This document shows, piece after piece, positions 1-10,982 of a stretch of 36,193 nucleotides of DNA. The stretch spans positions 69,093 through 105,285 of the forward strand of contig BEXV01000129.1 of the NCBI GenBank assembly GCA_003118195.1, in the 5' to 3' direction. The translations under genes and the position numbers were made by a program. Origin of the DNA: Hemicentrotus pulcherrimus. Its lineage: Eukaryota > Echinodermata > Echinoidea > Camarodonta > Strongylocentrotidae. The notes beneath the pieces were generated by a model. The model had not been told where the DNA came from. It searched no databases and saw only the letters and a program-made list of their open reading frames with translations. Within the stretch, counting starts at the first letter, position 1. Every line of letters begins with the position of its first letter.

Positions 1-308
1 ACCCTTCATTTCATTACTGTACCACTGTCCTGTAGGCCTACATGTATATCATATTACAACGGTTGTACATTATGCTACAACTTTGTACAAGTGCGAAGTT
101 TACAAGTAAAAGGCAACTGAAACACTTTATCCATAGATAGCCTATATGTGCACATAAATGTTCAGCACATGTACAAATGTATACATGTAGGATAAAAAGG
201 ATAGAAAACAAGTGAATTAACAACAGATTTGTAGGCTACATTAAATAACTGAATTATTCATAGTTCATACCCCTTGTTTATTTGATGTTTTTCTAAGGTG
301 GACAGGAA
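1..308. other. unannotated A+T-rich stretch
   Basis: No coding frame longer than about 60 codons and no repeat structure beyond several TACATGTA-type palindromes (for example near 40 and 182). I see nothing that supports a gene or RNA. Confidence 0.6.
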
Positions 309-453
309 CAGGGAATAATTTTCCTGGTATCGCATCGCAATTTGCTATGCATTTTTGCATGACTGCTATACAAAATATCTTTTGTGTAGCAGTTTTCTAT
401 TTATCCATCGGCTGAAATTGCTAATCAAAAAATTTGAGGAAAATTATTCCCTG
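309..453. mobile_element. MITE, family 1, copy 1 (17-bp TIRs)
   Basis: The 145-bp segment begins with CAGGGAATAATTTTCCT (309-325) and ends with its exact reverse complement (437-453). Flanks AGGAA on the left and AGGTA on the right could be an imperfect 5-bp target duplication. An internal stem is formed by GCTATACAAAA and TTTTGTGTAGC around 367-391. A second copy lies at 25178-25332, and the first 88 bp are almost identical between the two. There is no coding capacity, so it would be non-autonomous. Superfamily is not assigned: the CAGGG terminus resembles hAT elements, but the apparent 5-bp duplication does not fit their usual 8 bp. Confidence 0.85.
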
Positions 454-1849
454 AGGTAGAATTAAGGCCTTTGTTGAATACATCTACAATACATGTAGGC
501 TTTAACATGTCACACTCTCAAGAAACAAAAATTTAAAAAAAAATCAGTTTTTCACATACCTGTACTTTAAAAATTACAAAACTTGGTAAGGGTATGATGA
601 ATTTACAATGTAGTTGTTAACTGTATGTACATGTATGTTACCAAATACACTCAAACTAAATGCACTTTGCCATCACCATCATAACAGTCATAACTTGCAC
701 ATGCAGGTTAATACATGTAATGTGAAACATTTGTACACATGTACACATTTTTCGTTTCTATTTAAAAGTACAGCACAACAACACATCAAGCCGAGAATTT
801 TTAAGATTGTTATTTCCTATTTAACTGTAACTGCAAAGTGGTAAATAACGCCAATAAACAGTGACATTGAACACCAGGACATGGCTAACTGCCAAGTATT
901 CTGAATGTTTTGTTCCAAGTTGATGAGTAATATGAGGTAATGTCACATTTCAGGATTGTAAGGATCAGGTTGATATAAACTTTGTTGGTGCTGTGGTTCA
1001 AATCTGTCCCAGCAATAAATCAGATACACCTGCAGTACAGCCAGAGCTACATGCAGCCCAATGGTGCACCATGCCAAATTGAGCTGACCTATCAATGACC
1101 TCCTGTAAGGGATGGTCTAAACATATCAGTCATCAAGTATCCCATTCATTTGCACAATGTAGGGTTTTATAGGATTGTATAGCTTATTTGTTTATGATTA
1201 TGTGATTCATGTGCATATCAAGAATGGAGTTTGAATTTTCATGTGTCCATGAACAGATTTATAGATAGGAAGTCTTTTCTATGGATCTGTCATGTATTCA
1301 AAAATGCACACCAACCAGTGTAGTAGTAGGAACTCCATATGTAATGCAGTACCGGTAGTACTGGTACACATGCAGGTCCACACATACATTGACCATGTAG
1401 AATACACATACACTGTAGGCCTGACTTGTCTGTGAGGGGAAGGCCGTTCCTACATTGCAAGCCATAAGCTATAAAATTCATAGTTTTCTATTCATCGTTT
1501 GCATTCCGAGGCCGTCGCTGAAACTGGAATAAAATTATGAGAGAATGTTTGTTCCAAGCTGATATCCACAGATTTGGAAAGTAACGTTAAATACAAACAC
1601 ATTAGGAAGGACAAACTTTAGATCACTGGCTAGAGACTCATTTTCTTTTCCATTTTCTAAGCAACTGCATTTTGTGGAACATATTTTCGATTTTTAATTT
1701 ACAATTGTGAGGCCCCAGGTATTTCATTGAAGAGGAAAAGTAATCTATGTATGATAGATATTGGCATAAAACCTGTTTTCTTTATTTACAACAATATTTG
1801 TCACCAATATATATGTATATGCAATTCTGCATACTTGCTCTGCAAGAAG
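454..1849. other. gene-free stretch, nothing recognised
   Basis: Scattered short frames on both strands, rich in ACATGTA words, with no domain I recognise and no long repeat. An A9 run is at 534-542. The best short frame (614-844, plus) is His/Thr/Asn-rich low-complexity translation and is not gene-like. Confidence 0.55.
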
Positions 1850-2106
1850 GTAATAATCCCTGCATACCTGGTTCGCGATGCGAGTCCTGCATGGGCACTT
1901 ATGTCATTTGGCAAGACATTAATCTACATTTGCTACTCTCTACCCAGGTTAAATGGGGACCTGCAGGGAGGGATTCCTTGAATGATGTGAGCACCAAAAT
2001 CGGTGGCTAGCTAGCAGAACCGGGACAGCATTGGAGTACCACGAGTGCCCTTTGCCTGGTGGATATGTGCACTAGCTGTCAAAATATACAACATCAGTAT
2101 TATTGT
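1850..2106 (+). mobile_element. decayed tRNA-derived SINE, copy 1
   Basis: A box-B-like motif (GGTTCGCGATGC, 1870-1881) is followed by a core matching the SINE at 22763-23013: CATTTGGCAAGACATTAATC, CATTTGCTAC, ACCCAGGT, AAATGGG, ATTCCTTGAA. The copy runs through GTGCACTAGCTG to a TATTATT tail near 2105. The box-A region is not recognisable, so the 5' part is diverged or truncated. It has no protein product; known SINEs of this type are copied by a partner LINE. Ends are approximate. Confidence 0.75.
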
Positions 2107-2431
2107 AGCTTTTAAAATTCAGTATAAATACCAGAATAGTAAGGGAGTCAAGGGTCAACTTGGTCTCACAGTTGCACCCATCTCCAAAAATACATCGGAT
2201 AAAGCATGCATTATTATTATGTGATTACTGAATTTCAGATGTCAAAATCGAATGCATAATCAATGATCATTGTTTGATTTTCCATACTGATCTTGGACAG
2301 ATAGATTGGAAGCATTCATGTACACCGAATTACAGTAAAGGCCTCTTTGTATTGCATAAGCCTATACCCCCACTGGTGCAGTACAATCAAGTGCCCAAAT
2401 CAATGAACAGAGACGAATGTTGACAGAACTA
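2107..2431. other. gene-free stretch, nothing recognised
   Basis: A+T-rich DNA without a long frame, inverted repeat or microsatellite. I see no feature I can support here. Confidence 0.5.
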
Positions 2432-2505
2432 TGGAGGGAAAAACAAACAGAGAGCTCCAGTATTTTGTTGCTCCGCTGTGGTCCTTTATTTGTCTTTTCC
2501 TCCCA
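2432..2505 (+). other. imperfect long hairpin (pre-miRNA-like geometry)
   Basis: The left arm (2432-2460, starting TGGAGGGAAAAACAAACAG) can pair with the right arm (2476-2505, ending TTTGTCTTTTCCTCCCA) over about 30 positions. Roughly 19 pairs are Watson-Crick and four are G-U, with a one-base bulge. The loop is 15 nt. Stem length and loop size resemble a metazoan microRNA precursor, but the mature sequence matches no miRNA seed I know. Such hairpins also arise by chance or from old MITEs. Confidence 0.3.
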
Positions 2506-2994
2506 CACATCTCTTCTCTACTGTACTAATCAGAGTATGATTAATACAGGGACAGATTCTAAACAGCGAGAGAGATAATGAGTTTTTCTCATGGGCTCTC
2601 CTTTATCTACAGTTTTTCTGTATGTAATCTAGAGTAATCTCAAAATAATGGTCACATGGGACATTTAAATAAAATCGAAACGCATTTTCATTTCCTTATT
2701 GGAATTCATCAATACCGTGACACCATACATTTATTTAGGAACATTTACTTCTGCTTGTGAAGTTACCCAATAATAACGTGAAATATAGTACACTTTCCAT
2801 TCAAATTTAATTGCTCTGCAAATTAATATTCTACCTAACAGAAAAAATATGCTGTATTCATTCCAAATCCAATGAAAATGAAGAGAACAAATTTCTCAAT
2901 TTCCCACTGCCTGAGGTAATTGCTTTTCTTCATCATTTACAAATTTGGCACTACATATTAAATTATCAAACTAATTAATTAAAAATTGCGAAAG
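2506..2994. other. gene-free A+T-rich stretch
   Basis: No frame of note, no inverted repeat and no microsatellite; ordinary A+T-rich non-coding sequence. Confidence 0.5.
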
Positions 2995-3032
2995 CATACA
3001 TAGCTACATGTAGCATACATAGCTACATGTAG
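2995..3032. repeat. 19-bp tandem duplication with TACATGTA
   Basis: CATACATAGCTACATGTAG occurs twice head to tail (2995-3013, 3014-3032), followed by a partial third unit ACTACATGTA. Each unit contains the palindrome CTACATGTAG. Confidence 0.95.
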
Positions 3033-3151
3033 ACTACATGTAATCACATACACTGCAAATGCACCAGTACACAAATATGGCACTGGCTTATTGTACACTG
3101 TATGAATCACTTCTTATGTTGGTTTTTTTTCTTTCCTGTTTGTTCAATTCT

Positions 3152-3162
3152 CCCCCCCCCCC
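3152..3162. repeat. poly(C) tract, 11 nt
   Basis: Eleven consecutive C followed by ATTTTTCCCCC. It is one of eleven C or G homopolymers of at least 9 nt in the window. Confidence 0.95.
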
Positions 3163-5122
3163 ATTTTTCCCCCTTTTATGACCTACAGATGTCATGAAAA
3201 GGTCATAATTTACTAAGTTATATGCACTTGTTGCTTAAATTTAAAGCCAAATAATGACATTCTTGAGCTTTTGATAATAAGAAATGCTTGCTACATACAT
3301 TATATAGGCTGTGAACATAACTTGTATGGTTTCTTAGTTTCTTTCCTTACCAAATGTATCAATCCCTCTGAATAATAAGTGCATATCTATTTAAAAAATG
3401 AAACAAACTTATAATATGACATAAATGTACTTCAATTTATGAGATAAGCCAGCACTAGATTGACCAGTCCTTGTAGAATTCCTTTTGAAAGGGACAGAGA
3501 GGACCATATGGTCCTATAAGAATTACTTGATGAGAAAACAAGATTACAAGTTTACAGCTCAAGTAATTGAGCTAGTTAATATGAAAAAAGTACATGGACA
3601 TTGTTCATGTTTCTTTAACCTTTTCCATTCTGTCATGTTATTCACACAAGACAAAGGGTTCCACTGAAATAGGATCTATATAGGATGGGTTATGTAACAG
3701 GTATTCAAACTTCCATCTCCTGGGGGATAGGAGGTGCACAAAAGATCTGAGAGCTTCTATAGAAATGCTAGGCAATAGCACAATAATGAGTGTGCCCCTC
3801 CATCCATGGTGTGACGAAGAAAGCCACTGTGGTGGGGATGACGTGGAACACTTCCAAATCCGTAATCATACCAGCAACAATGACTCAAGATTTGAGAAAA
3901 TTACTAATTATCACTTGTACTCGTGCAGAAGAAAAGACATGGACACTTCCATGTTCCTAAGAGTGACGTCACATGCCTACCAATGAAGCCACTTATAAAC
4001 AATGTCCATTTACAACTCTTATTTGTAAATGACTTGAACATTGACGGCATAGAAGATATATCACATCATTTTGTAATGAAAACATGCTATGAAGAAAAAT
4101 GGGCCTAATATACTAAAAATGGGTTTATCTACATGTACAGTGTATGAGCAAAAAGCCTTGAAAAATACTGAAGAAAACAAAATTAGGATTCACACCACAA
4201 ATCCATTCATGCCATTCACTAATGACTACACAAAAAATTCATACACATCTTTATTGAATATTTTAGCAACAACATACATGTACATGTAAGCTTGCACACA
4301 GGTACATGTATACCGGTAGGCCTAAGTGTTGCACTGTGGTAACTCTTTGCCTACACAAAGGTAGAGGGAAAAAAAACCTTCCAATTTTCAACATGATTTT
4401 GAAAATTATTCAGAAAAGCTCAAAAAGCCAATAAAAAGACAACAAAAGAAACAATTGCTCAAAGGTACAGCATTCCCAATTCCTTACTCCCCCTTCCATC
4501 CCTCTCTTAAAAAAAAAGATCACTCATTAAAATGTACTAGCAGTTTCAAGAATAAAATTTAATTTGCCTGTTAATGTGTTTAGTTCTCTCTCTTTTTTTC
4601 TCTCCCTAACCTTGACATAGAGAAGAGCTCCATGTAAGTTAAAATATTGCTTCTTTTCCTTCTCATCTTTTGCTGGAAGTTGTGTAAAATGGTTCTTTCC
4701 TGTAGCTCGGAGATGAATCACTCCTTTGCAGCATGTGCGAGCATGGAGTATTTTGAAACTTGACTTCCTGATTCAATCAGCAGAATCGGCTTAATCATAC
4801 AAAACCTTTCATCACATATATCCAAGACGGTACTTTTTCCTCTTTTTTTGGTGTCTTCAAGCTTGCTACAGATAACAACAAATTATCCCATTAGCAGGGA
4901 TGAACAAGACCAATTCATTTTGCTATGTTCGATTTAATTTGAACACATTGTGAGCAATAATTGTGGGAATTAAGGCAGGAGCAATTTGACATGCAACAAA
5001 ATCTAGTATTGATTTATATCCATTCTTTAGATCTTTGATTCACCAAGTAAATAACTTTGAATATCAGAAGCCATAAAATCCCTACAACGCTGATTCAAGT
5101 ACAGAGTACATAGTGTAGTCCG
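3163..5122. other. gene-free stretch with a 16-bp palindrome
   Basis: The only clear structure is a perfect palindrome AGGACCATATGGTCCT (3500-3515) centred on the E-box CATATG. Overlapping short plus-strand frames at 3485-4289 (60 to 73 codons) look like chance frames without a recognisable domain. An A9 run is at 4509-4517. ACATGTACATGTA words cluster at 4275-4310. Confidence 0.5.
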
Positions 5123-5170
5123 CCCCCCCCCCCTCTCTCTCTCGATCTCTCGATCTCTGTCTCTCTCCCT
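5123..5170. repeat. poly(C) plus (CT)n microsatellite
   Basis: Eleven C (5123-5133) run into CTCTCTCTCT, then two CGATCTCT units and a further CT stretch to about 5168. It is a pure pyrimidine tract apart from the GAT interruptions. Confidence 0.95.
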
Positions 5171-5319
5171 TTTTATGGACATGTGAATATATGTAGACTG
5201 ACATAATATGTGAAATTGCCACATACTTCAGTCTATCACATTTGAGAAGAATCATCACAGCAACAAGTAAATTTTGTTCTTCAAGCAAGAATAAAAAGAG
5301 TTTAAGATTACTTTATGAC

Positions 5320-5869
5320 TTAAAGGTACTATGTCCCATTTGCAGGCCAAAAAATGAAAAAGTTAAATTCCAACTGCATTTGAAAGATAATACTAATTTA
5401 GAACTTCCCTGAAAAAGGTGGGGCTTGAAAATGTCTTCAAGTGGGAAAATAACGACTAATAGTGGTCAAATCGACTTTAGAGCTATAGAGCCCAAAAAGT
5501 AATAGTCTTGATTTTCAGACAATTGTACCGAATGGTCATACGTTTTATGCTGCGCAAAGATTCAATCAGTTTAATCTTGGCCATCACAAGAAGTGGGTTA
5601 TTGATGTAGACAAATCCTCATGTACCATTTACAACTCTTTTTATGTATGTTATTACCAAAGAAGAAAAAAGCCAGTCAGTCACTCAATAGTGTCTGACAG
5701 TGAAGTCTAGCAAGTAAACAGGTTTCCTTGCAAAATTTGAATAAGAGGACACTGCTAAAACGTTTAAATTTCACAGATAGGACATACATGACATATTCGT
5801 AATTCCTGCAAGGTTCTACAGCATGTGAGGTTGGCTTGCAAAAGCCTGAAAGGGACATTGTACCTTTAA
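5320..5869. mobile_element. TTAA-flanked non-autonomous DNA element A
   Basis: TTAA at 5320-5323 and 5866-5869 flanks a 542-bp core that begins AGGTACTATGTCCC and ends GGGACATTGTACCT, a terminal inverted repeat with one mismatch in 14. Similarity continues inward through a CAGGC motif on both arms. TTAA target sites are typical of Kolobok and piggyBac transposases; the AGG termini favour a Kolobok-like source, but this is inference. No transposase coding remains. Confidence 0.85.
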
Positions 5870-6954
5870 AATATTAAGCAAATCATTTTCAGCAGCCCCA
5901 ATTCCTTTACAATACTGTGTGCATATGCAGTTATATTGTCATTCTCATATTTCTACCAGAAAATCCCAGAGAAAAAGGTTTGAAATTTATCTACACCCGT
6001 AATCAATTTTCAAAAATCCTCAAATTCAATAAGTCATACACTGTATTTATATTTTTTAAAAGAAAAGAGTATGGATACAAAATAGATGAAGTTCCTTGAT
6101 TAAATGATCAATACAATTTCAGTTGCTTCAAATTAGAAAATCATTTTGTAAGACATGTAGCATGGACATGTTGATATCAAGTGATAAAACAGAGATTGGA
6201 GCTTCTCGTAATAATAGTACAGTAAACAATTAATGGTTCTGATTGGGATTTTTTTTGTGCAGTAATGCCAATGGTTATAATGACATACGATGTAGGGCGA
6301 CATCAACACGAGATGAATTTCTAAAATAAAATACAAAAAACTAATATATTTGTATAATGAAATAGGGCGTTCAAAATCTATCAAAAAATATGCAATCAAC
6401 CAAATCATGATCTCTACATAAGGTTGACAAATGATCAAAATTAAAAATAAAATACATACATCATAGATGTAATAGATCCCAGATCGAAATTGATGAGCAA
6501 AAATAAAATCATTTCTGTAAATTAAATAGTGAATAATGCTAATAACCATTCTCAAAGATAATGTAGGACATACATGTGGTTAATCAATCTCTTATTAGAA
6601 ATAAATCAATAAAAGTTGTCTAATATTGATGGTAATTAAAAATTAAAACAACTCACAATTCAATCAATCATAAAGACATGAACAAATATCAAATTCTGTT
6701 TACGAAAAATTTAAGAAAACGTAAGAAAAAAGGCAATTAAATCCCAATTTGTGTACAATATAATAGAGATGACCTCCAGGTTATTGAAATTAATTGTCTT
6801 ACCTTTTTAGACACGCTGGTTCAGATGCTTTGAAATATTACCTCCCCTTGTTCCCTCACTGCACATCACACCACATTTGAAATGAAATGCAAGGAGACTA
6901 GCAGAGACTGTTACTACCAATGCACTGTGTGTGTGGTGAGAGCCTGAGAGTATC
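5870..6954. other. gene-free A+T-rich stretch
   Basis: Contains a 140-codon minus-strand open frame (6133-6555) that is dominated by Ile, Leu, Tyr and Phe. It has no domain I recognise, and one frame of this length is close to chance expectation for 36 kb of A+T-rich DNA. Otherwise nothing supportable. Confidence 0.5.
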
Positions 6955-6955
6955 G

Positions 6956-6987
6956 CACACACACACCCACACACACACACACACACA
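6956..6987. repeat. (CA)n microsatellite
   Basis: About 16 CA units with one CC interruption near 6967, followed by more CA-rich sequence to about 7000. It accounts for the Thr/His repeats and Cys/Val repeats in overlapping short frames. Confidence 0.95.
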
Positions 6988-7006
6988 AAATACACACACT
7001 CACATG

Positions 7007-9448
7007 TTACATGCAACAGCACTGAGTCATTGGCAGTGTGCAGTCTTTCCTTCTTTCGTTCATTCCATTGGGCTTCAGGCCTCTCTTTTTCCTGGCTTGC
7101 TAATAATAATCCGCACAACATGTGACCTATTCAGCGCTGTGTATATACCCCTCTGTACCAGTGTGTCTTGCATCACTACACACAGTCAAGCATTGCACTG
7201 ACCTGACGAGAAGAGATGGATAGAATAAAAGAAAGAAAGACAAAATAGGGGGAAAAAACCCATCACCCATGCAACTCCAGGAGAGCTGCTCTATTATCAT
7301 AATGACATACAGTTGTGTGTCTAGATTCGTGTGCAGGTGAATGGGTGTGTTTGTGAGGAAGATAGACAAAAAGAGGGAGAGATGGAGAGAAAAGATAGAC
7401 CCATAGACAGAAAGCCTTTTGTTATTGACAAAACCACAATCTTTTGTTCCCTCAGATAAAGGACCTAGGGGACTTCGGACTTTGTAGATGGGATCAATTG
7501 TCATCAAAAGATATAAATGAGATAGGGCATGCTGTTGTGTTAGTAAAATACTGTAGGGATGTTTTATTCTATTCAAGGATGATGGTTTTACTTACATGAT
7601 GCAATGATATCAGAGTACAAAGAGAGTTTTGACTTCTGGTAAAGATCAACTTTCTCATAATGTGTGTGTTTTGTTTGGGAAAATATAATAAATAAATAAC
7701 ACTGAAAAGGATTGCTCTGCAAATGCTCACATACATGTACTCAAAAAAGGCAATTTAAATTTAAAAGCGGCTACTTTAAAAAAACGTTCTTTCATCATTT
7801 ATCATTTTAAAAATTCTGCTCAATGATTGACGTTACATAGGCTCACAATAAAAACCAAAAAGACTGGTGAATGGGGATCTATGAACTATATTTAAAATGA
7901 GAGGTTGAAGGGTACCGGTTTTAACTTCACAGACAATCAAATAATTACCAACCAGCACAAATCAAAGGGTTACAGTCCTAATCTGCTAGAATAAATGAAT
8001 GCTAATAATAGTAAAACAACATGCTGTACCTTGAGTCAATATAGGCCTACACATTTTAAAGCAACATAAAGCGTATGCTCTAATGTTGGTCAGATGAAAA
8101 GAAAGGTAAAGACTGTAAAACAATTCATGAGGGGACATTCTTTGAAACAGATAAATCATGTGCAATACAGACCCTACATGTAATGATAATATACATGCAT
8201 GCAGGCCTACCTGTAATTATCTGGTTATATGAGCCATCAGAAAGTAAGCTTACGGACCCTTAATGTAGGATATCTGGATGTCAGTTTAAGAAAAAGAAAG
8301 AAAGAGAATCTGACTAAATTTTGATCACCCTCAATGTAAGCGTATATTATATGCATTATAAGACTGCAGCGTGCAACACAGTGTAAGTCCATGGAGACTG
8401 TTGTCTGTAGTTTAGACCAATATGCCAGCGGCTAACAACTGTCAGCCATATTGGCAATGTTTTTAAAGATTGAGAATTTGTTTTTCTGAATACAGCAGAA
8501 CAATCATAACTCATCTTTTGGATATTAATGACTAATTTATGCTTTGTTTTTCATCTTTGTGTCACCTAGACTGGTAATCGATCTATTCTTGGCAAGGGAA
8601 AGTAATTTCCAATGTGCTAATAAAAAATAAATACAATCCTGAAACTTGAAAGGGGACGCAAATTCCTTAGTTATGAGTTACAAATAACTCATGGATTTTT
8701 TATGCACAGTAACCATTGTGGTAATAGAAAAACAAAGTCTGCTTAAACTCAAATTCATAAAAACATGGCACGTATGCGTATATCATAGGCCTACAAAAAC
8801 CTAGGCATACACCCCCCCCCTATATTGTTATCACAAGAAGGAAACATGTCATTTTCCCCTCATCAAATTATGTAGGCTATTAAACACTAGCAGGAAAACA
8901 TCATTATATCATGGACATGGGAGTTTCCCTGATTATATTTTCACATCAGCCATTGATTTATTACAACAGTGATCATGACGACCTATCCCTTTTCAACCCT
9001 TGCATTTAATCAAAACCAAACATATATTTTATCCATTGCTGATACCTGCCCAAAAACGTGACACACCTTCTATAATGAATTCATTTCATCATTATTGTAT
9101 ATGCTTGCAACATGATAGTGACAACAGCCATTACAACAACAAAAACACCACTTTGCACATACATCATATTATACCACGTGCATGGTCTGTGCAGTATTCA
9201 TATCTCACACAACAACAGAATATGCGAGTGCATGTAGAAAGAAGGCTGTGGTGAATTTGCTTATTTAGCTTTAGGGCATACTGTAACCTCCTACATGTCA
9301 GGCCTCTCTGAATTATAAATCCTCCCTGTGCCCCCCTACTGGCAAGAGGCCATGTATGCTCTACATGGAATGCGGATATCTGGAAAAGCGCTGCGTGTAC
9401 AGGTTAGGTTATCGAGCTAGACAGGCAGGGCCATGGCATCAGGTTTTC
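7007..9448. other. gene-free stretch with minor repeats
   Basis: A 149-codon minus frame (7127-7576) is the longest in the window, yet it has no recognisable domain and is rich in Leu/Ser/Phe from pyrimidine-rich DNA. A short hairpin has arms CCAATATG (8417-8424) and CATATTGG (8447-8454). A C9 run is at 8812-8820. GAAAGAAAG runs occur near 7229 and 8290. No RNA gene or transposon end was found. Confidence 0.5.
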
Positions 9449-9495
9449 TCTCTCTCTCTATTTTTTTTTCTTTTTCTCTCCCTCTCCCTCTTTAA
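9449..9495. repeat. CT/T-rich low-complexity tract
   Basis: TCTCTCTCTC, a T9 run and CTCCCTCTCCCTC make a nearly pure pyrimidine tract. Confidence 0.85.
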
Positions 9496-9618
9496 TATTT
9501 ATATCCAGCCAAGTTTGGGATTTAAAGGGAATCAAGATACAAACCACATCCTCAATTTAAACCTGATATGAAGGTAGTACATGCCTACACTTTTGAGATG
9601 ATTTTGTTGTTGTTGTAG

Positions 9619-9803
9619 ATGTGACCTTCGATGATGACCAGCAAATCAACAGTTCTCTGAGAACTATCAGAAGTCAAAGAAAGACTGTTCTGCTCATGAC
9701 TGATGATAAAAAATCCTTGATGAAACAATTTGTCATGAAATACATGTACTTATCATTTATAGGATTTCTGAGAAACATATGTAATGTACGCCAAAGTGTA
9801 TGA
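9619..9803 (+). other. exon-like block with faint prefoldin-4-like N terminus
   Basis: A splice-acceptor-like sequence (TTTTGTTGTTGTTGTAG, ending 9618) precedes a frame open to 9803. It reads D-V-T-F-D-D-D-Q-Q-I-N and then SSLRTIRSQRKTVLL. The start recalls the N-terminal motif of prefoldin subunit 4 (DVNVTFEDQQKIN in the human protein, quoted from memory). After IN the similarity is lost in every frame, and no donor site or second exon is evident. It could be a decayed gene fragment or coincidence. I do not call a gene. Confidence 0.15.
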
Positions 9804-9859
9804 AATACAGCTCAACAGGCAGACAGTGTAGCTGATTTGTCCTAAATGAAATAGGATTA

Positions 9860-10299
9860 GACCCCGTTATCACTCACTTTGAAAGTGGTCTTAGTTAGAC
9901 CGCTCCAGAGGAACGGGTCTTGAGGAACGGTTTGCGAGCGTTCACACTCCGAGCAGTATTTTATAGCTAAAACTACTCCACGAGTCAAAGTGGTCTTGTT
10001 GCTATAGTATGGCAGCTCAGGTCAGCAGGTCAAATTTTTCGCGCGCAGAATACAAACCGCATGTACCGTACTACATGTTTCACACCGAAGGTCACTAGCT
10101 CACTTCCATTTAAAGTACGCTTTCCGTTCACATTGCACGTTAGAGCGCTCCAAACCGCTCTTAAATAATAAGACCCGCTCCTCAAGACCACTTCCTGGAC
10201 CACTTTGACCGTTCTCACTCACCTAAGAACCGCTCTTGAGGAACGGGTCTTAGTTAGAGCGCTCCAGAGCGCTCCAACAAAGTGAGTGAGAACGGGGTC
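9860..10299. mobile_element. Harbinger-like non-autonomous element with TTA target duplication
   Basis: A 440-bp element is bounded by GACCCCGTTATCACTCACTT (left) and its near-exact reverse complement AAGTGAGTGAGAACGGGGTC (right), one mismatch. TTA flanks both sides (9857-9859 and 10300-10302). A 3-bp TTA/TAA duplication is the signature of PIF/Harbinger insertion. Subterminal direct repeats GGAACGGGTCTT (near 9911 and 10240) and several AGCGCTCCA and GACCACTTT words may be transposase-binding repeats. It is richer in G+C and CpG than its surroundings. A 62-codon minus frame inside has no recognisable domain. Confidence 0.85.
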
Positions 10300-10302
10300 T
10301 TA

Positions 10303-10982
10303 GACTTACAATCGTTGGTAGTTTGAGAGAAATACTTAACATACTCTAGAAACCAATATAAATGCTTCCAAGGCCACAGAACTGTACTATTACGAATATG
10401 ACCCTCAGCTAAATTTGTGTCTTTTTTTTTTTATAATGAGACAAACAATGAAGGGATATTTCCAGTTTCAGTTTCTGTCAATGCATGTAATGTAAGCCTA
10501 CGGTGATTGATAGCCATCTAAATAAAACAAATCTTTAATAGCAGAAATTGCTCAAATTCTTTAATATTTTCCTTCAACATAACTTGCCTAGATGCTTAAT
10601 GCTTCATGGGAAATTGGAAAACACTAAAATGCCACTTGACAAACAAACAAAATTGAGAATCTAATATTGTGCTTTTCTCAAGAAAAAAATATGATGACAT
10701 CAAATGATAGACAACATATGTCCAAACAGCTTTTCTCATGAATCTAAATAAATAGTGGCACATCTACAACATCAAAGCCATGGCATGCAATGCCTACACA
10801 TTATACATATCAGCAAATAAAAGCTATTGAGAAAAAAAATCAAGATCATCAAGGATTAACAAATTTGATAACATCATTTCTTTTCTCATTTTAAAACTAA
10901 TGACAACTGTTTAGAAACCCATGAATGATATATTTTTTGAAACCAAGTAGTTTCCATTGTAGGTTGAAATATACACTGTACA
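10303..10982. other. gene-free A+T-rich stretch
   Basis: A T10 run near 10423-10432 and ordinary A+T-rich DNA. No long frame, inverted repeat or RNA gene was seen. Confidence 0.5.

Noticed and set aside
451..458. let-7 seed-like TGAGGTAG
   Set aside because: Only the first eight bases match, and they straddle the end of the MITE; the following sequence is not let-7.
6133..6555. 140-codon minus-strand open frame with many hydrophobic residues
   Set aside because: A+T-rich DNA read in this frame naturally gives Ile/Tyr/Phe/Leu. I could not identify a receptor or transporter motif, and a rough stop-codon estimate makes it compatible with chance.
7127..7576. 149-codon minus-strand open frame, longest in the window
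   Set aside because: No recognisable domain, rich in Leu/Ser/Phe from pyrimidine-rich DNA, no supporting splice structure. One or a few frames of this size are expected by chance in 36 kb read in six frames.
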